This document shows, one piece after another, positions 10,349 to 20,647 of a stretch of DNA of 64,000 bases. The notes below the pieces were generated by a model. It had not been told where the DNA came from, did no database searches, and saw only the letters and a program-made list of their open reading frames with translations. Within the stretch, counting starts at the first letter, position 1; every line of letters begins with the position of its first letter. A program made the position numbers and the translations under genes. The DNA comes from Pyropia yezoensis (Eukaryota; Rhodophyta; Bangiophyceae; Bangiales; Bangiaceae): the NCBI GenBank assembly GCA_009829735.1, contig CM020618.1:24413346-24477345 (forward strand), read 5' to 3'.

Positions 10349-12279
10349 ATTGGTTCACAAGGGTGCGGTTGGGGAGGAGGGAGGGAGGGACACCGTCAGG
10401 GACGAAGGGGAAGGTGATAGTCGATAAAGGAAAGCTCCCGATGGGGATGAAGCAGTATCGGGGCGGCTGCTCTGGTCGGGTTCTGCTCGGGTGGGAGGAA
10501 AGAGGACTGACGAGGGAAGGCGGTTACAACGAAAGGAGACGAGGGGATAACGACGGAGAGTGGTAGTAGTTGTGTGGAGGGGACAGGGCGGTTGCGGTGG
10601 CGCGGCGGCTCGGGGACGGGAAGCGGATGGCGACGGGGGTGACGAGCGACGCGGCGAGTGAAGCCGACAGGGTGTCCCGAGGACAACGGACTGCCGCTGC
10701 CGGGCTGTGAGTCGGTCGTTGCCGTGGCAGTTGTGTACTGTACGGTTCAGGCACGTCCCCCCCGCCTACACCCTCCCGCCCCTCACCCCTCACTCTCACC
10801 CCTCCGCCCCCGCCCCCCACCCAAACGGCGGACGGGGCGGGACACCAACCGGCGGCAACCCCCCTGGCAGGTCCGCTGGACACCCCTCCCCTGCCCAACT
10901 GCCGCCATCACCCGTCGGAGGGAGGGGGGTCCTCGCTTCAGGTGGAGGTGAGGCCCGTGCTACTGTGTGCCCCCGCGCACCCTCTCCCCGCCCCCGCCGC
11001 TGCCGGTGAATGGGGGGGGGGGGGGGGGGGCGGGAAGGGGGGGCGGGAAGGGGCAGTGGAAGGACAGCCGCGGTGGGGGGGACGGTGCCGCGGTGGCGGA
11101 CCGCCTCCCTCCCCCTCCGCCCTCCTTGTGACAGGTGGGAGGGGGGGGGGAAGCCGCGGGGTCCGCGCCGCTGGTCTGGCGGGTGCCGCCCGCTCGCCCG
11201 CCCGGCCGACCGCCCCGCCGCCGAGGTGTCGGCGGCCACAGGCTTTGGGCGGGAGGCTGCTGCCGCCGCCGCTGTGCCGGCCAAGGCGGTTGCTTGCAGC
11301 GGGGGAGGAGAGGGAGCACAGCTGTGCTGCCTGCAGGCAGCCCGGGTGGGGGTAGACTCGGGCAGGCCGCGGGGGGACGCCTGTTGCTCCCGGCAGCCGC
11401 CACCCAGCGGTGGGGTGCGCGACTGGGACACCGAGCGGCAGGGGCGGGAGGGGGGAGCCGCGCGGGATGCGGGTCGGCTTGGATTAAAATCGCATCTGGA
11501 GGAGGGGGGCCGGGGGGGGTGTGGCGTTGCGGGGGGGGAGGGTGGGCGGGGGGGTCGTCCGCCGCGCCGCGGCCAGAGGCGGCAGGCAGTGAGGCCCGTG
11601 GGTCTCGGGGCGCGGCCGCGGCCGCGCCCGGGGCCGGGCAGAGCACTAAAAGTGGCACATCCGACGCCCCCCACGAGCAGAAGGGGGGGCGGCCGGTTTT
11701 GCAAGCCCCCGCGTCGTGCCCATCAACGCACCCTGCCCATGATAGGCAGATCGGGGCGCCCGCGCGGCCCGCCGCCACGCCCCCCAGGGTAGCTAGCTAT
11801 ACCGCGGCCCCCGCCCCGCTGGCTTGGCCGGCCGCCCAATCCTCCCAGCGGGTGACACGCGTGAGCGGCCGGCTGGGTGCGGCGCCTACCCCCCACGAGC
11901 CCAGCTCAATGCGCCGTGGCGGACCTGGGGGTCTGTTGCAAGGCTTCAAACGACGCCCTGCCTCTGCCTCGGCGAGCCGTCTGTCTCCTCGTCGTCGTCG
12001 TCATTTGAAAAGTCCTTCTTTTTTCCACTCTCCGACATTGGCTCGCACGATTCTCTCGGATCATCAGCAAAGCCTGGCAGTCTCGCCTTTCTCTTCCCAC
12101 TGTTGACACCACGTTGCGGCAGCAGGCTGGCGGACGCTCCTGCAGGCGGGTCCGCGGATCAAAAAGTTCCGCACTCTTTGGTTCACTCAGACGGAAACAT
12201 TGGGCAGTTCACGCAAGAATTGCGGACATTTCAGGAAAGCAAAAGGAGGACACAAGCAGCCCGTCAAGGGCGGCGGGCC
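10349..12279. other. GC-rich low-complexity intergenic region
   Basis: Upstream flank of the malectin-domain gene. It is rich in G or C runs, including a 19-nt G run at 11012-11030. Several long frames exist on both strands, but they are Pro/Arg/Gly-rich, overlap each other and show no domain. I see no supported gene. Confidence 0.5.
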
Positions 12280-12308
12280 GCTGCGCAGCACTGCTCATCC
12301 CCTGTCAA
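12280..12308 (+). repeat. 29-nt inverted repeat, left copy
   Basis: Matches the reverse complement of 17271-17299 at 26 of 29 positions (core GCGCAGCACTGCT). The two copies bracket the copia relic and its 82-bp direct repeats. They may be ends of an older DNA element or parts of a dispersed repeat family. Confidence 0.5.
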
Positions 12309-12426
12309 GATACAAGCCCAATTTTGGCCAGATCTCTTGCTTCGTTGTGCAAATTCTTGCCCTGCTCGAGCACGAAAATGAACGGCTCGAGCAGAACTTT
12401 GCTTTTCTGATCGAGGGGATGGGTGT

Positions 12427-12508
12427 GGTTCGAGTGGTATAGAGTCTAATGTAAGGAAGATGAAGCGGGAGCCACGACCTTCGAACCGACCGGGCAATCG
12501 CACAGAAG
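12427..12508 (+). repeat. 82-bp direct repeat flanking the copia relic, left copy
   Basis: Identical to 16870-16951 except for one base (81/82). It begins GGTTCGAGTGG and ends GCACAGAAG. It contains TGGTATAGAGTC, which resembles the initiator-tRNA-complementary priming site of many copia elements but lies on the strand opposite to the coding sequence. It could be a remnant of terminal repeats, or an independent tRNA-like short repeat. Confidence 0.65.
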
Positions 12509-12606
12509 GTGGCCGTCGTCCGAGCGCACCTAAGCACGAGTGTATCCAAGAGTCCCACTTGTCTTGTCCTCTCGACTCCCTCCTCGCTACTCGATGCGAG
12601 GGAGCG

Positions 12607-12614
12607 TATATATA
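12607..12614. promoter_or_regulatory. TATA-like box
   Basis: TATATATA lies in an otherwise GC-rich stretch, between the left 82-bp repeat and the copia coding remnant, so it could serve either strand. No gene on the plus strand downstream of it is recognisable. Assignment as a promoter rests only on the motif. Confidence 0.25.
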
Positions 12615-12970
12615 GGCGCGGAGCCGCTCGCCAAACGCACGCAGACGGCACTCCACACCCCACACGGACAGCAAGACACACAACACAAAACAAGCACACA
12701 ACGCAGCGCGAGGTTTCAGCGTCACTCACCAGCGCGCCGGCGTGTGCCAGCGGGGCTGATGAAATGTGATGGAGCCGTGCGATTGGCCCGTCACGTTCCA
12801 TCACTTCACAACGATGGAGCGCCGTCACGAAATTGCCAGTATGGAGCCCACGTGGCATTGCTGTCAGCAACAATCACAACATCCGGAACCGTCTGGAACC
12901 GCGCCGCCGCATCGGATGACAACGGTGACGTCAGCCCCGTCAGGCACGGATTCACACTCCCACCTTTTCC

Positions 12971-15900
12971 TTATCCGAGCGCTGCGCTTCCGCTACTCTC
13001 GGCTTCCGGATGATCCATTGCTCCACCGGGTTCCGGTCCACCGAGGTCCTTGCGTTTGACGCGAGCCCAGACTTTCCGTCTCAGGAGCCCGACTGCTTCG
13101 TCCCGGCGTACGTCTTGAATGTGCTTGCATGACACGCGTGCGTCTCCAGGCTGGAGTACCTCCGTCACCAGCACCTCCGTTGCTCGCGGAAGGGCATCTA
13201 TGTCGCCAGGAGACACAGATTCCGTTGGAGGCAATGCCGCTTGTCCATCGTCAGCCACCTCAACGACGTCGCGGACTCGCTCCGCATCTGGTGCCATGGT
13301 CGCACAGCCATCTCCCTCAGTCGGCGTCCCTTGAGCTTCCTCCGGCACGTACTCCTTCACCTTATCCACGGAGAAGAGCTTCACGGAGTTGCCGACGTTG
13401 AGCCAGACCTGCTTGCCATCCGTAGACAAGGCGTCATACGGCCCCACCCATTGATCCACCGGCTTTTCGAGGTAGACCAAGACCGAAATACCCGCACGCA
13501 TAACAGCGTCAGCAGCGGCTGGGACACGACTTAGCACCGCGCGTTCAAGCCGCGACTTAGTGACGTGCTTCGCCATCTCGGCCCTTGCGGCGTGCATCGC
13601 CATGACACGGTCACGCTGAGCGGGAATGTTGACTGGCGCCACCGGCATGCGCGGCAGAACCCCAAAGACCAGAAGGGTTGGCACCAGTCCGCTCGGCCCA
13701 GCAGTCTGGTTCATGCCCCACACAGACATGGCCAGGGCATCCTCCGTAGGCAGGACCGGATGAGACGCACGCCCGCGCCAGTAGATTCGGCGTAGGAAGG
13801 AATGGTGGCGCTCACCGACACCTAGAGAGTTGTGCGACTCGATACCCGACTCCAGTCGCTTGATGCCTGCTGACTGCTGCAGCGCCTTCCACTCGTCTGA
13901 CGCCAGCTGCGGCCCTTGGTCAGTGTTCATAGAGTCCGAGTAGCCGACGTAAGGTGTCACCCAGCAGCGCACATAAGCCCGCCAGACGTCCTCCGTAGGC
14001 TCTCCGCTAAAGAGGAACTCCGCGGCGGTAAATAGAGTATCTTTGTCCACCATGTGTAGCGGCGGCTTCCCGTCCAAGTACATGATGTCTAGTAGCACAG
14101 TCCGGTTGAACACGATGTCTTCCGAAGGTAGGGCAACGCGAAATCTGCTTGGCTCCTTCGCGAGCCGCTGACACAGGTCACAACTACTCGACACCTGCTG
14201 CAGCTGCTTCAGGGTGCTTGGCTTTGCGTGATCTCCGCCTGCCTTGTTAATAACGGCATACAGGCGACTAGGCTGCGGGTGGAAGAAGTCTCGATGTAGC
14301 TTGCGCAGCTCCGGCATGGTGCAGAGCACGTTCCTCTCCCATACGAAGTAGACATGACCAAGCTTCCGCACGAGCGGCACAGACACGGAGTACGCTTCGC
14401 ATACAAGTCGGTTCAGCACAGTGTTGGCGTACATGTGGAACTTGTCGAGGGTGTCCAGCCCAAGCAGCAAAGGTACGTTCACGTCCACGACGTCCATCGA
14501 CAGCTCCATGAAGAAGTCAACGGCCAGAGGAACGCGCATGGTCAGCCGACCCACGCTGGCATGACGACTACCGCCAAATCGGTACACCTCCGGCATCTTG
14601 TTCTTCTGCAACCGACGCGGCAACCCTGCCCACTGCAGGTGCGCTAGCGCTTCGGGCTTACCGATCACCGTACGCTGTGCTCCAGTGTCCACACAGGCTC
14701 CTTGGAAGTCCTCCACCGTCTCCAGCAGCGTCAGGAACTCAGGATCCTCCTCGATACGCGGGGGTCGTCCCCCCCGTCTACGTTCGAGGGAAAGTCGGCG
14801 ATTCTTACCCTCTTCGCAAAATCCGTATCGTCGCTGGTCGTCCCGTCGCCGTCCTTGGGCACAGGCTCGGAGCAATCTACCAGAGCCTCAAAGATGCCGA
14901 CCTCGTTCACCGCCGCCCCGCTAGCTTCGTCGCTCTGCTCATTGGCGTCGTCGTCCTCATTGCCCGTGACTCCAGCCGCGTCTAGCTGCGCACAAAGCTG
15001 GTATAGGATGGCGCTGGCTGCTGGACGCGCGGCGCGCTTCTTGGCGTAGTAATCCAGCTTGCGCTTTGCGGCCTTGATGGCGTTGATAGGGTGAGGGCAG
15101 TCGCCGAGAGAGTGCGAGCGATCGTCGCAGTTGAAACACCATAAGAGACAACGGGTTGAAGGCACCGCTGCCCTTGGACGTCTCGAACCGCTTGCCAATG
15201 TCTTTGTTCTTGCGCACGTAGCGACCTTGACCAGCGAACAGGATGCCAGGGACCTTGTCCTCAGGTGTCCGGGGGCCTTGGGCAACCTCGTCGCGCATAC
15301 TGGCTAGGCGAGCTTCGTTGTGCAGATGAAGCGCAGCCTCGAGCTCACCATACAGCTGCTGGAAGGTGAGTCGATGCGTCGCGATCCTGCTCAGGGGCTC
15401 CGTTGCCCAGGTGTTGCCGACAACCGCGTTACGCAGGAACTCGACGTTGTACGACTCGCCGTGATGCGATCGCGGCACCTGCGGAGCCAGCTTACTAATG
15501 GTCTTTGAAGTCTTCTCCTGCGCCGCCGTGATGTCCGTCCCGTCCTTGACGAACGCGCCGAGCCGCAGGCTGCTAAGGTAGTTCTTGAACCGGTCTTGGC
15601 GCACGATGGAGTTGTACTCAGCGCCAACCATGTCCACGGCCTGCGCAAAGGTAGCAGCCGTACCGTGCACTCGGTCTAGGAAGAAGCGCTTTGCGTCGCC
15701 GCGCAGCAGGTTGTGCAGGTACTGCAGCTTCTGCGACGCCGTCAGCTCATAGTCACGTGCTACCTGCTGGTACTCGGCGATATACTCGCTCCAGCTCTCG
15801 CCCAGGTTGCCGCTGAACTTTGCAGCCGGATCTCGGAAACGCATGGCCACGTTATGAACAGAGCGATCCACACCGGCATCTTGCGACATCGTAGTGGTAG

Positions 15901-16240
15901 CCGCCGACGACGAGCTCTCCAGCTGAGCTCCAGCGGTACGGAGGCGACGACCGGACGCCTCCACCTCCGACGCCATCTCGGTAGCCACGGCCCGTTCCTC
16001 CGCCTCTGGATACAGCCCCGTCGCCAGCGTCAGCTTGATTCGGTGAGAGCTGTGCTGCTCCAGGTTGGCACCACGCGCGTTCCGCCAGTTGCGCAGGTCC
16101 CGGTGCAGATACGGAAGTGCCACCAAGCTTGGACCAAACAGTACAGCAGGAGGAAGCAGCTCCGCAACAGCGGCCTTGACCTGCTCCTCCGACATAGGCG
16201 TGGCGGCCATTTCGGCCTCCAGCATGCGAATGGACGTCAC
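12971..16240 (-). pseudogene. Ty1/copia-type Gag-protease-integrase, RT deleted, frameshifted
   Basis: Three overlapping minus-strand frames together read as one polyprotein. 16240-about 15150 is a copia-type Gag (WSEYIAEYQQVARDY region). A one-base shift near 15150 leads to a CCHC zinc knuckle (CFNCDDRSHSLGDC). A second shift near 14765, beside a C homopolymer, leads to an aspartic protease (VDTGAQRTVIG) and an integrase: zinc-binding H...CDLC near 14.2 kb, then a core with LLDIMYLDG, NTDQGPQ and ESHNSLGVGERHH. The frame ends just after the first 30-40 residues of a copia RT (RRDEAVGLLRRKVW). No YVDD-type RT or RNase H follows, so it cannot be autonomous. The shifts could be mutations or sequence errors. 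Confidence 0.8.
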
Positions 16241-16869
16241 GACGCCCTTCTGCTTCTAATTCAGCATCTTGTCATCAGCAGCAGCCATGAAGCTGGGTAG
16301 CGCCCCTTGGGTCGGGGTAGAAGCGTCCGCAATCGTTGAAGATGTAGAGATCGCGCGCAGCAGAGGTGGTGAGACGGAACACATGGACAGCAGAGGCTCA
16401 CGGAGTCAAAACCATGTACGCAGGTACCACGACGCAGCGCACAGGCTGACACACCCCGTTCAGGTTGTGGGCGCCCTTCCCCAAGCCTGTCGGCGCACCG
16501 GTGTTACCCGGAGGGAGTCGGAAGTGGACCATATGGAACGTTGACACGCTCGCGCGTCAAGGAATCTAGACAGGCTCCGGCCCGAAGACCGTCGCCCCTG
16601 GCACCAGGCGCACGCACGCTCAGTCCCCCTGTTGGTTCAAGTGCCCTAGCAGTGTACCACTCCTTGGCTCCCACGCAGCGTGTTATCAACAGCCGCGCGC
16701 CCACCGCGCACAGATGCCCCGCCCGCACACAGCCGCACAGCGCCGAGCGTCACCACGGGCGTCTTGTTCCCGCACGCCGTCCCCGTCAGGCGCACGTCTT
16801 GTTCCCGCACACCGTCACCGTCCGGCGCACGTCTCGCACGGGGTCACCTCGAGCGTGATTCGCGAATGC
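16241..16869. other. Leader region upstream of the copia gag
   Basis: Between the gag start (minus strand) and the right 82-bp repeat. It contains a short repeated segment near 16760-16840 (GTCTTGTTCCCGCAC occurs twice). No gene and no clear LTR boundary were seen. Confidence 0.4.
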
Positions 16870-16951
16870 GGTTCGAGTGGTATAGAGTCTAATGTAAGGA
16901 AGATGAAGCCGGAGCCACGACCTTCGAACCGACCGGGCAATCGCACAGAAG
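16870..16951 (+). repeat. 82-bp direct repeat flanking the copia relic, right copy
   Basis: Pairs with 12427-12508 (81 of 82 bases identical, same orientation). Sequences beyond the 82 bp do not match well, so these are not intact LTRs. Confidence 0.65.
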
Positions 16952-17270
16952 CAGACCCTCGAAAGCTGTCGTCGCGCAGGATTTTGCTTAACCAGTGCGA
17001 GAGATTGCGCGGTTTTTAAACGCGTTTGTATAAACATTGCTCCCAAGCGTAGCGATGGCCGGTCGCTTCTTTGCGCTTCACGAGAGTGCTCTCCTGCCCC
17101 GTGCGCTTCCGGTTATACCAAGGGGGGTGGCGACCACCAATCGCCCGAGCTGTTATAGGCAGAAAGCAAGAAACGGGGGTGAAAGCGGTGTCTATGATGC
17201 CATGAGGGGGGGTCGATGCGGGTTTTATGCAGGGTTTTGCTCGAGAATTTCCCAAAAAAGCAAGAAACTT

Positions 17271-17299
17271 TTGACAGGCGATAAGCAGTGCTGCGCTGC
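17271..17299 (-). repeat. 29-nt inverted repeat, right copy
   Basis: Reverse complement of 12280-12308 with three mismatches. Confidence 0.5.
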
Positions 17300-17350
17300 C
17301 ACAAATCGCCAGCCACAGGCCCGGCCGGCCGCCGGCGCGGCGGCTGCCCT

Positions 17351-17377
17351 TAGCTAGTCTGGTCCAAATGTCGACCA
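17351..17377 (+). repeat. 27-nt inverted pair, left copy
   Basis: Starts TAGCTAGTCTGG and ends ATGTCGACCA. It matches the reverse complement of 45077-45103 with one mismatch. The pair encloses the chromovirus array and the MULE. Confidence 0.5.
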
Positions 17378-18073
17378 TTCTCGATGACGTTCAAGGTGCT
17401 CGTGTACTTCAAGACATGCACGACATACGTGCTTGTAGAGGAGGCCGAGGGGAGTAAGAGGATGTTTTTTTTCTTCTGAGCACGTCTGTTCTCGCGGAGC
17501 TACGAGGGACAGAAGCCAAGGTGACTGTCAGGAGAGTGCTGGTAATGTCGACCAGCTCATGGAGCCAATGGAAACACCTGGTCCGCGATCAGTCCGGCCC
17601 AGCGGTGCACCGTGAGCAAATCAATCATGCTGAGGCCTCATCTTGACGGCAGCCAGAAAAGTACACGTGTCTGACGAGACACAGGGCTAACTCCGTGTTT
17701 TTGTGTCCGTGCACCGGAGTCGTCTTGACGGCGCAGCACAAAGCACACGCCTGCGCTTTCGTCTGGGAAGAATTTCTATCTATTTGGTGGTCTACTTCGA
17801 GACCGGCTGATGCAATCTGGAAAATGGACAGCGTTGCAGCCCCAGCCTCGCAAGGACGCGCAGCGAGGGGCGCCGACCTCTGTGCGCCACACAATCGCTC
17901 CCCTGCGACCACCGTCGCCGGACGCCAGACGGGACCACCACCGGTAGTAGGATACCTCCGCCCACACGTGCACTTGCAGTCCGCGCGTGCGCCAGCGACG
18001 CGCACCGCCCGATCCGCACTCTCCTTCGCACCGCGCGTTGTGAGTGCAACCGCGCACCGCGAGTAGCGCGCGC

Positions 18074-18542
18074 TGTGGCAGTATTGACCCCCAGGTAGGG
18101 GGGCAACACGTGCCATGCAAGGGGCGGCAGGCCACTAGCCTGATCCGTTCCTCCCCCTGCATTTGGGTCCGTATTCCCTAAGTTTGGGATAGTTAGCTTA
18201 GTAGTAAATCCAACTTGGATTTGAGGGTTTTCTGCATTTATCGTCTTGAATTTTCGTGTGGCCCGGTGGGCAGGTGCTGGGGTGGGAGATTCTGAGTGGC
18301 GAGATTCTGAGTGGACCCTGGGGGGATAAGGGGAGGGACAGCGGGGCTTGGCCCTGCGTCCCCGTCCCGACCAAGAAACTGTTGGACCACACACCATCCT
18401 CTTGTTTCTCCGTGGGGGGTTTGCCCCACAACAGGGACAGAGTGTGTGCGACTTGCACTTCTTCCGGTTCCCCCGACACGGGAGGCAGCCCTTGCACACC
18501 GCCCCAACTTGGGTGCCGTGTGTGCATGTGGTTTTTGCCACA
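18074..18542 (+). repeat. Chromovirus LTR 1 (469 bp)
   Basis: Begins TGTGGCAGTATTGACC and ends TTTTTGCCACA, so it has TG...CA ends within short inverted repeats (TGTGGCA/TGCCACA). The boundaries are confirmed by the solo LTR at 46754-47222. It contains perfect palindromes at 18206-18222 and 18503-18513. No TATA box is obvious. Confidence 0.9.
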
Positions 18543-18544
18543 TT

Positions 18545-18562
18545 TGGTGGAGCAGCAGGGGA
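18545..18562 (+). promoter_or_regulatory. Probable primer binding site
   Basis: TGGTGGAGCAGCAGGGGA starts two bases after the LTR. Priming sites of LTR elements begin TGG, complementary to the tRNA CCA end. The matching tRNA was not identified. Confidence 0.5.
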
Positions 18563-18661
18563 CAGAGGTATACTTTACCTCCGGGTGCACCCGGGTGTAG
18601 GGGGCCCTCTGTCTCAGAGGAGCGGTGGACTTGGACCGTGTCATACGGATCGTCAGCCAAC

Positions 18662-20608
18662 ATGGCTAGTTCGGACCCCCCGTCGTCCGGGGAGTACACG
18701 GGTGACGCACGTACTTCAGTGCCTTTGAATACTGGTGAGACACAGGTGGGTTTACCTGGGGTCGCAGAGGGACTAGAGGTCCCTCAAGCCAGCAGGACTG
18801 GAAGTACGGGCGGGCAACAGGCCACCCCGACTCAGTCGGGAGTTCACTCGGGTGACACTTCTGATGTGGGTGGGCCGAAGTCTGGCCACCGCGTGGTATA
18901 CTCAACGGGAACGTCCCAAGGGGTGAGGACTGTCCCCGCGGGTTCCACTCGGGTTGGAGCCAACTTTGGCTTGGAGTCGTCGCCAACTAGGCTTTCGGAG
19001 GACGGTGGACCTCCGTTGGTCGGCGATGGGCTCGCGCCCATGCCCCCGGTTGAGACCCTTGAGGAACGTGGTTACCCCTCAGGTGGACTCCCGGAGGCGG
19101 ACCGAGACTCAACTGGAGTCGTCAATCCACTCCTCGCGGAAACTGTCCGTCGGGAGGCGACCAATGCGTTGCGGCAGACTTTGCCGGACCTGGTGGTCAC
19201 GATGACGAATACTATTCTGAATCAGATTGTGGCGAGTTTGCCAGATGGCCTTAATGTCCAAACCGGATTGGGGCTTTCGAGCCCGCAGGCGCAGGGGGAA
19301 TCCCCCCTTACGCCTATCTCTGGTCGCCCCGAACTGGGGGCGACACCTGTGACTCCCAACGAGGGAGCCACACCATACTCGGTGGGGCGTACGCCCTTCA
19401 CGGGGGAGTTCCCCCCGGAAACGCCTGCGGCTACACCAAGCGCGCCGCGCCGGACTACAGGCACTGAGAGTGAACTTACCCCAGTGCCACAGCGGCTGTT
19501 CCCTCAACGTGAGGTGCCGCCAAAGATCCAGGTAGCCAACCCGGTCTACCAGAGCATCTTTGACTGTGAGACCTACGCCCTCCACAACAAGTCGGTGGCG
19601 TATGGTCCTGACCAGGCCCGAGCCATGGGCCGTGCCAAAAAGAATGCACTTCATTCTTTTGGGCACAAAGCGGAGTGGGACGGAACTCCCCCCCTCCGTG
19701 TCTTTGAGTTCCTACGTCGTTTCACAAAAGCCTGTGACGACAATGCCATAAGTGAAGGCATGGCTTTTTACATGCTACAGGAGTTTACGAAGGGCGACCT
19801 ACGGACAGAACTTATGTCCGTCATGCCCAGCTCCTCAAGTGGAGGCGCTGGGGAGGTGACGTCCTATTTGGAGCTCGTCAACTGGTTGTTGAGAGCCATG
19901 GTTGATGAGGCAGCGTTGGATTCTCAAGTCGAGGAGTTTACGCAAGCCCATCAGGAAGAGGCGGAGGACGAGTTGTCCTTTGCGGAGCGAGTCCGTAAGC
20001 TCAACAATCTTTGTGGGTTTCTTCATCCACAAGCTGTGGTGAAGAGTCGGTTTGTGGAGGGACTCCATTGGTCAGTCCGGATGGAGACCCGGGAGCATAA
20101 CACTGCCCGGGCGACCCTGGCCGAGTTGGCCAGGTTCGCCTATCGCAGAGGCGAGGCCTACCGCAAGTTGCGGGAGGAACAACGCCAGGAGCGTCAGGCC
20201 GAGTTGGCCAAGGAACGCGAGGAGGCGCGCCAGGCCAGAGAGTTGAGAGAGGCACGCCGAATCCGCAAGGAGAGGGTGGTAGCTGCCGTGGGAACTTCCC
20301 AGGGTATCCCTTCGTCTTCCCCAGTTGGGAAGACCCCTCCCGGAACGGACCATCGGTGTTGGAACTGCAACTCCGATGGTCACTGGGCATATGATTGCCC
20401 CAAGTTGAGTAAACGCATCCAACAACTTGTTAGGAATGCGAGTAAAAAGTCGGCTACTAACGAAGTACGTTCACGCCGCGAGGGTGGGTCTCGACCGGTC
20501 GTTGCGGTCGCCACACCCTCGGCGGAGGAGGCGGACACGTCGTCCTCGGACTCGTCGTCTTCCTCCCCGCCCTCAGATTCGGACGCCAAGTCGGCGGGAA
20601 ACGAATGA
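18662..20608 (+). CDS. gag: Chromovirus Gag, unit 1
   Basis: A 648-residue protein from the ATG at 18662, the first Met after a leader of about 120 bp. The N-terminal 230 residues are Gly/Thr/Pro-rich and probably disordered. The middle (about 290-480) is a retrotransposon capsid-type helical region (FEFLRRFTKACDDNAI, LVNWLLRAMVDEAAL). A charged coiled-coil segment rich in Arg, Glu and Ala (about 500-540) follows, then one CCHC zinc knuckle (CWNCNSDGHWAYDC, about 566-579) and an acidic Ser-rich tail. It would assemble the particle and bind genomic RNA. Its last codons, GGA AAC GAA TGA, contain the slippery site for entry into the protease frame. The frame is intact. Confidence 0.9.
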   Translation: MASSDPPSSGEYTGDARTSVPLNTGETQVGLPGVAEGLEVPQASRTGSTGGQQATPTQSGVHSGDTSDVGGPKSGHRVVYSTGTSQGVRTVPAGSTRVGANFGLESSPTRLSEDGGPPLVGDGLAPMPPVETLEERGYPSGGLPEADRDSTGVVNPLLAETVRREATNALRQTLPDLVVTMTNTILNQIVASLPDGLNVQTGLGLSSPQAQGESPLTPISGRPELGATPVTPNEGATPYSVGRTPFTGEFPPETPAATPSAPRRTTGTESELTPVPQRLFPQREVPPKIQVANPVYQSIFDCETYALHNKSVAYGPDQARAMGRAKKNALHSFGHKAEWDGTPPLRVFEFLRRFTKACDDNAISEGMAFYMLQEFTKGDLRTELMSVMPSSSSGGAGEVTSYLELVNWLLRAMVDEAALDSQVEEFTQAHQEEAEDELSFAERVRKLNNLCGFLHPQAVVKSRFVEGLHWSVRMETREHNTARATLAELARFAYRRGEAYRKLREEQRQERQAELAKEREEARQARELREARRIRKERVVAAVGTSQGIPSSSPVGKTPPGTDHRCWNCNSDGHWAYDCPKLSKRIQQLVRNASKKSATNEVRSRREGGSRPVVAVATPSAEEADTSSSDSSSSSPPSDSDAKSAGNE

Positions 20609-20647
20609 CCGTTGGGGCTGGTCGTCCGAAGCTCACAACGGCAGCCT
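20596..20647 (+). promoter_or_regulatory. Programmed -1 frameshift signal, gag/protease
   Basis: The heptamer GGGAAAC (20596-20602) is in exact register with gag codons (G GGA AAC) and ends three bases before the gag stop at 20606-20608. After a 6-nt spacer comes CCGTTG (20609-20614), which pairs perfectly with CAACGG (20636-20641). The loop segment GGGCTG (20615-20620) can pair with CAGCCT (20642-20647), so a pseudoknot is possible. The -1 frame is open from 20461, giving the required overlap. The signal is identical in unit 2 (GGGAAAC at 29334-29340). The ATGA overlap also permits reinitiation, so frameshifting is a strong inference, not proof. Confidence 0.75.

Larger units (their letters stand above)
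16952..18073. other. Intergenic region before the chromovirus array
   Basis: Contains the right 29-nt inverted repeat (17271-17299) and a 27-nt motif (17351-17377). No supported gene. The last five bases before LTR 1 are CGCGC. Confidence 0.4.

Noticed and set aside
10796..11792. Two overlapping long frames on opposite strands near 11 kb
   Set aside because: Both are Pro/Arg/Gly-rich translations of the same low-complexity GC-rich sequence, with no domain or homology signal.
12427..12508. 82-bp repeats as complete LTRs of the copia element
   Set aside because: Similarity stops abruptly at 82 bp, there are no TG...CA ends, and the priming-site-like motif is on the wrong strand.
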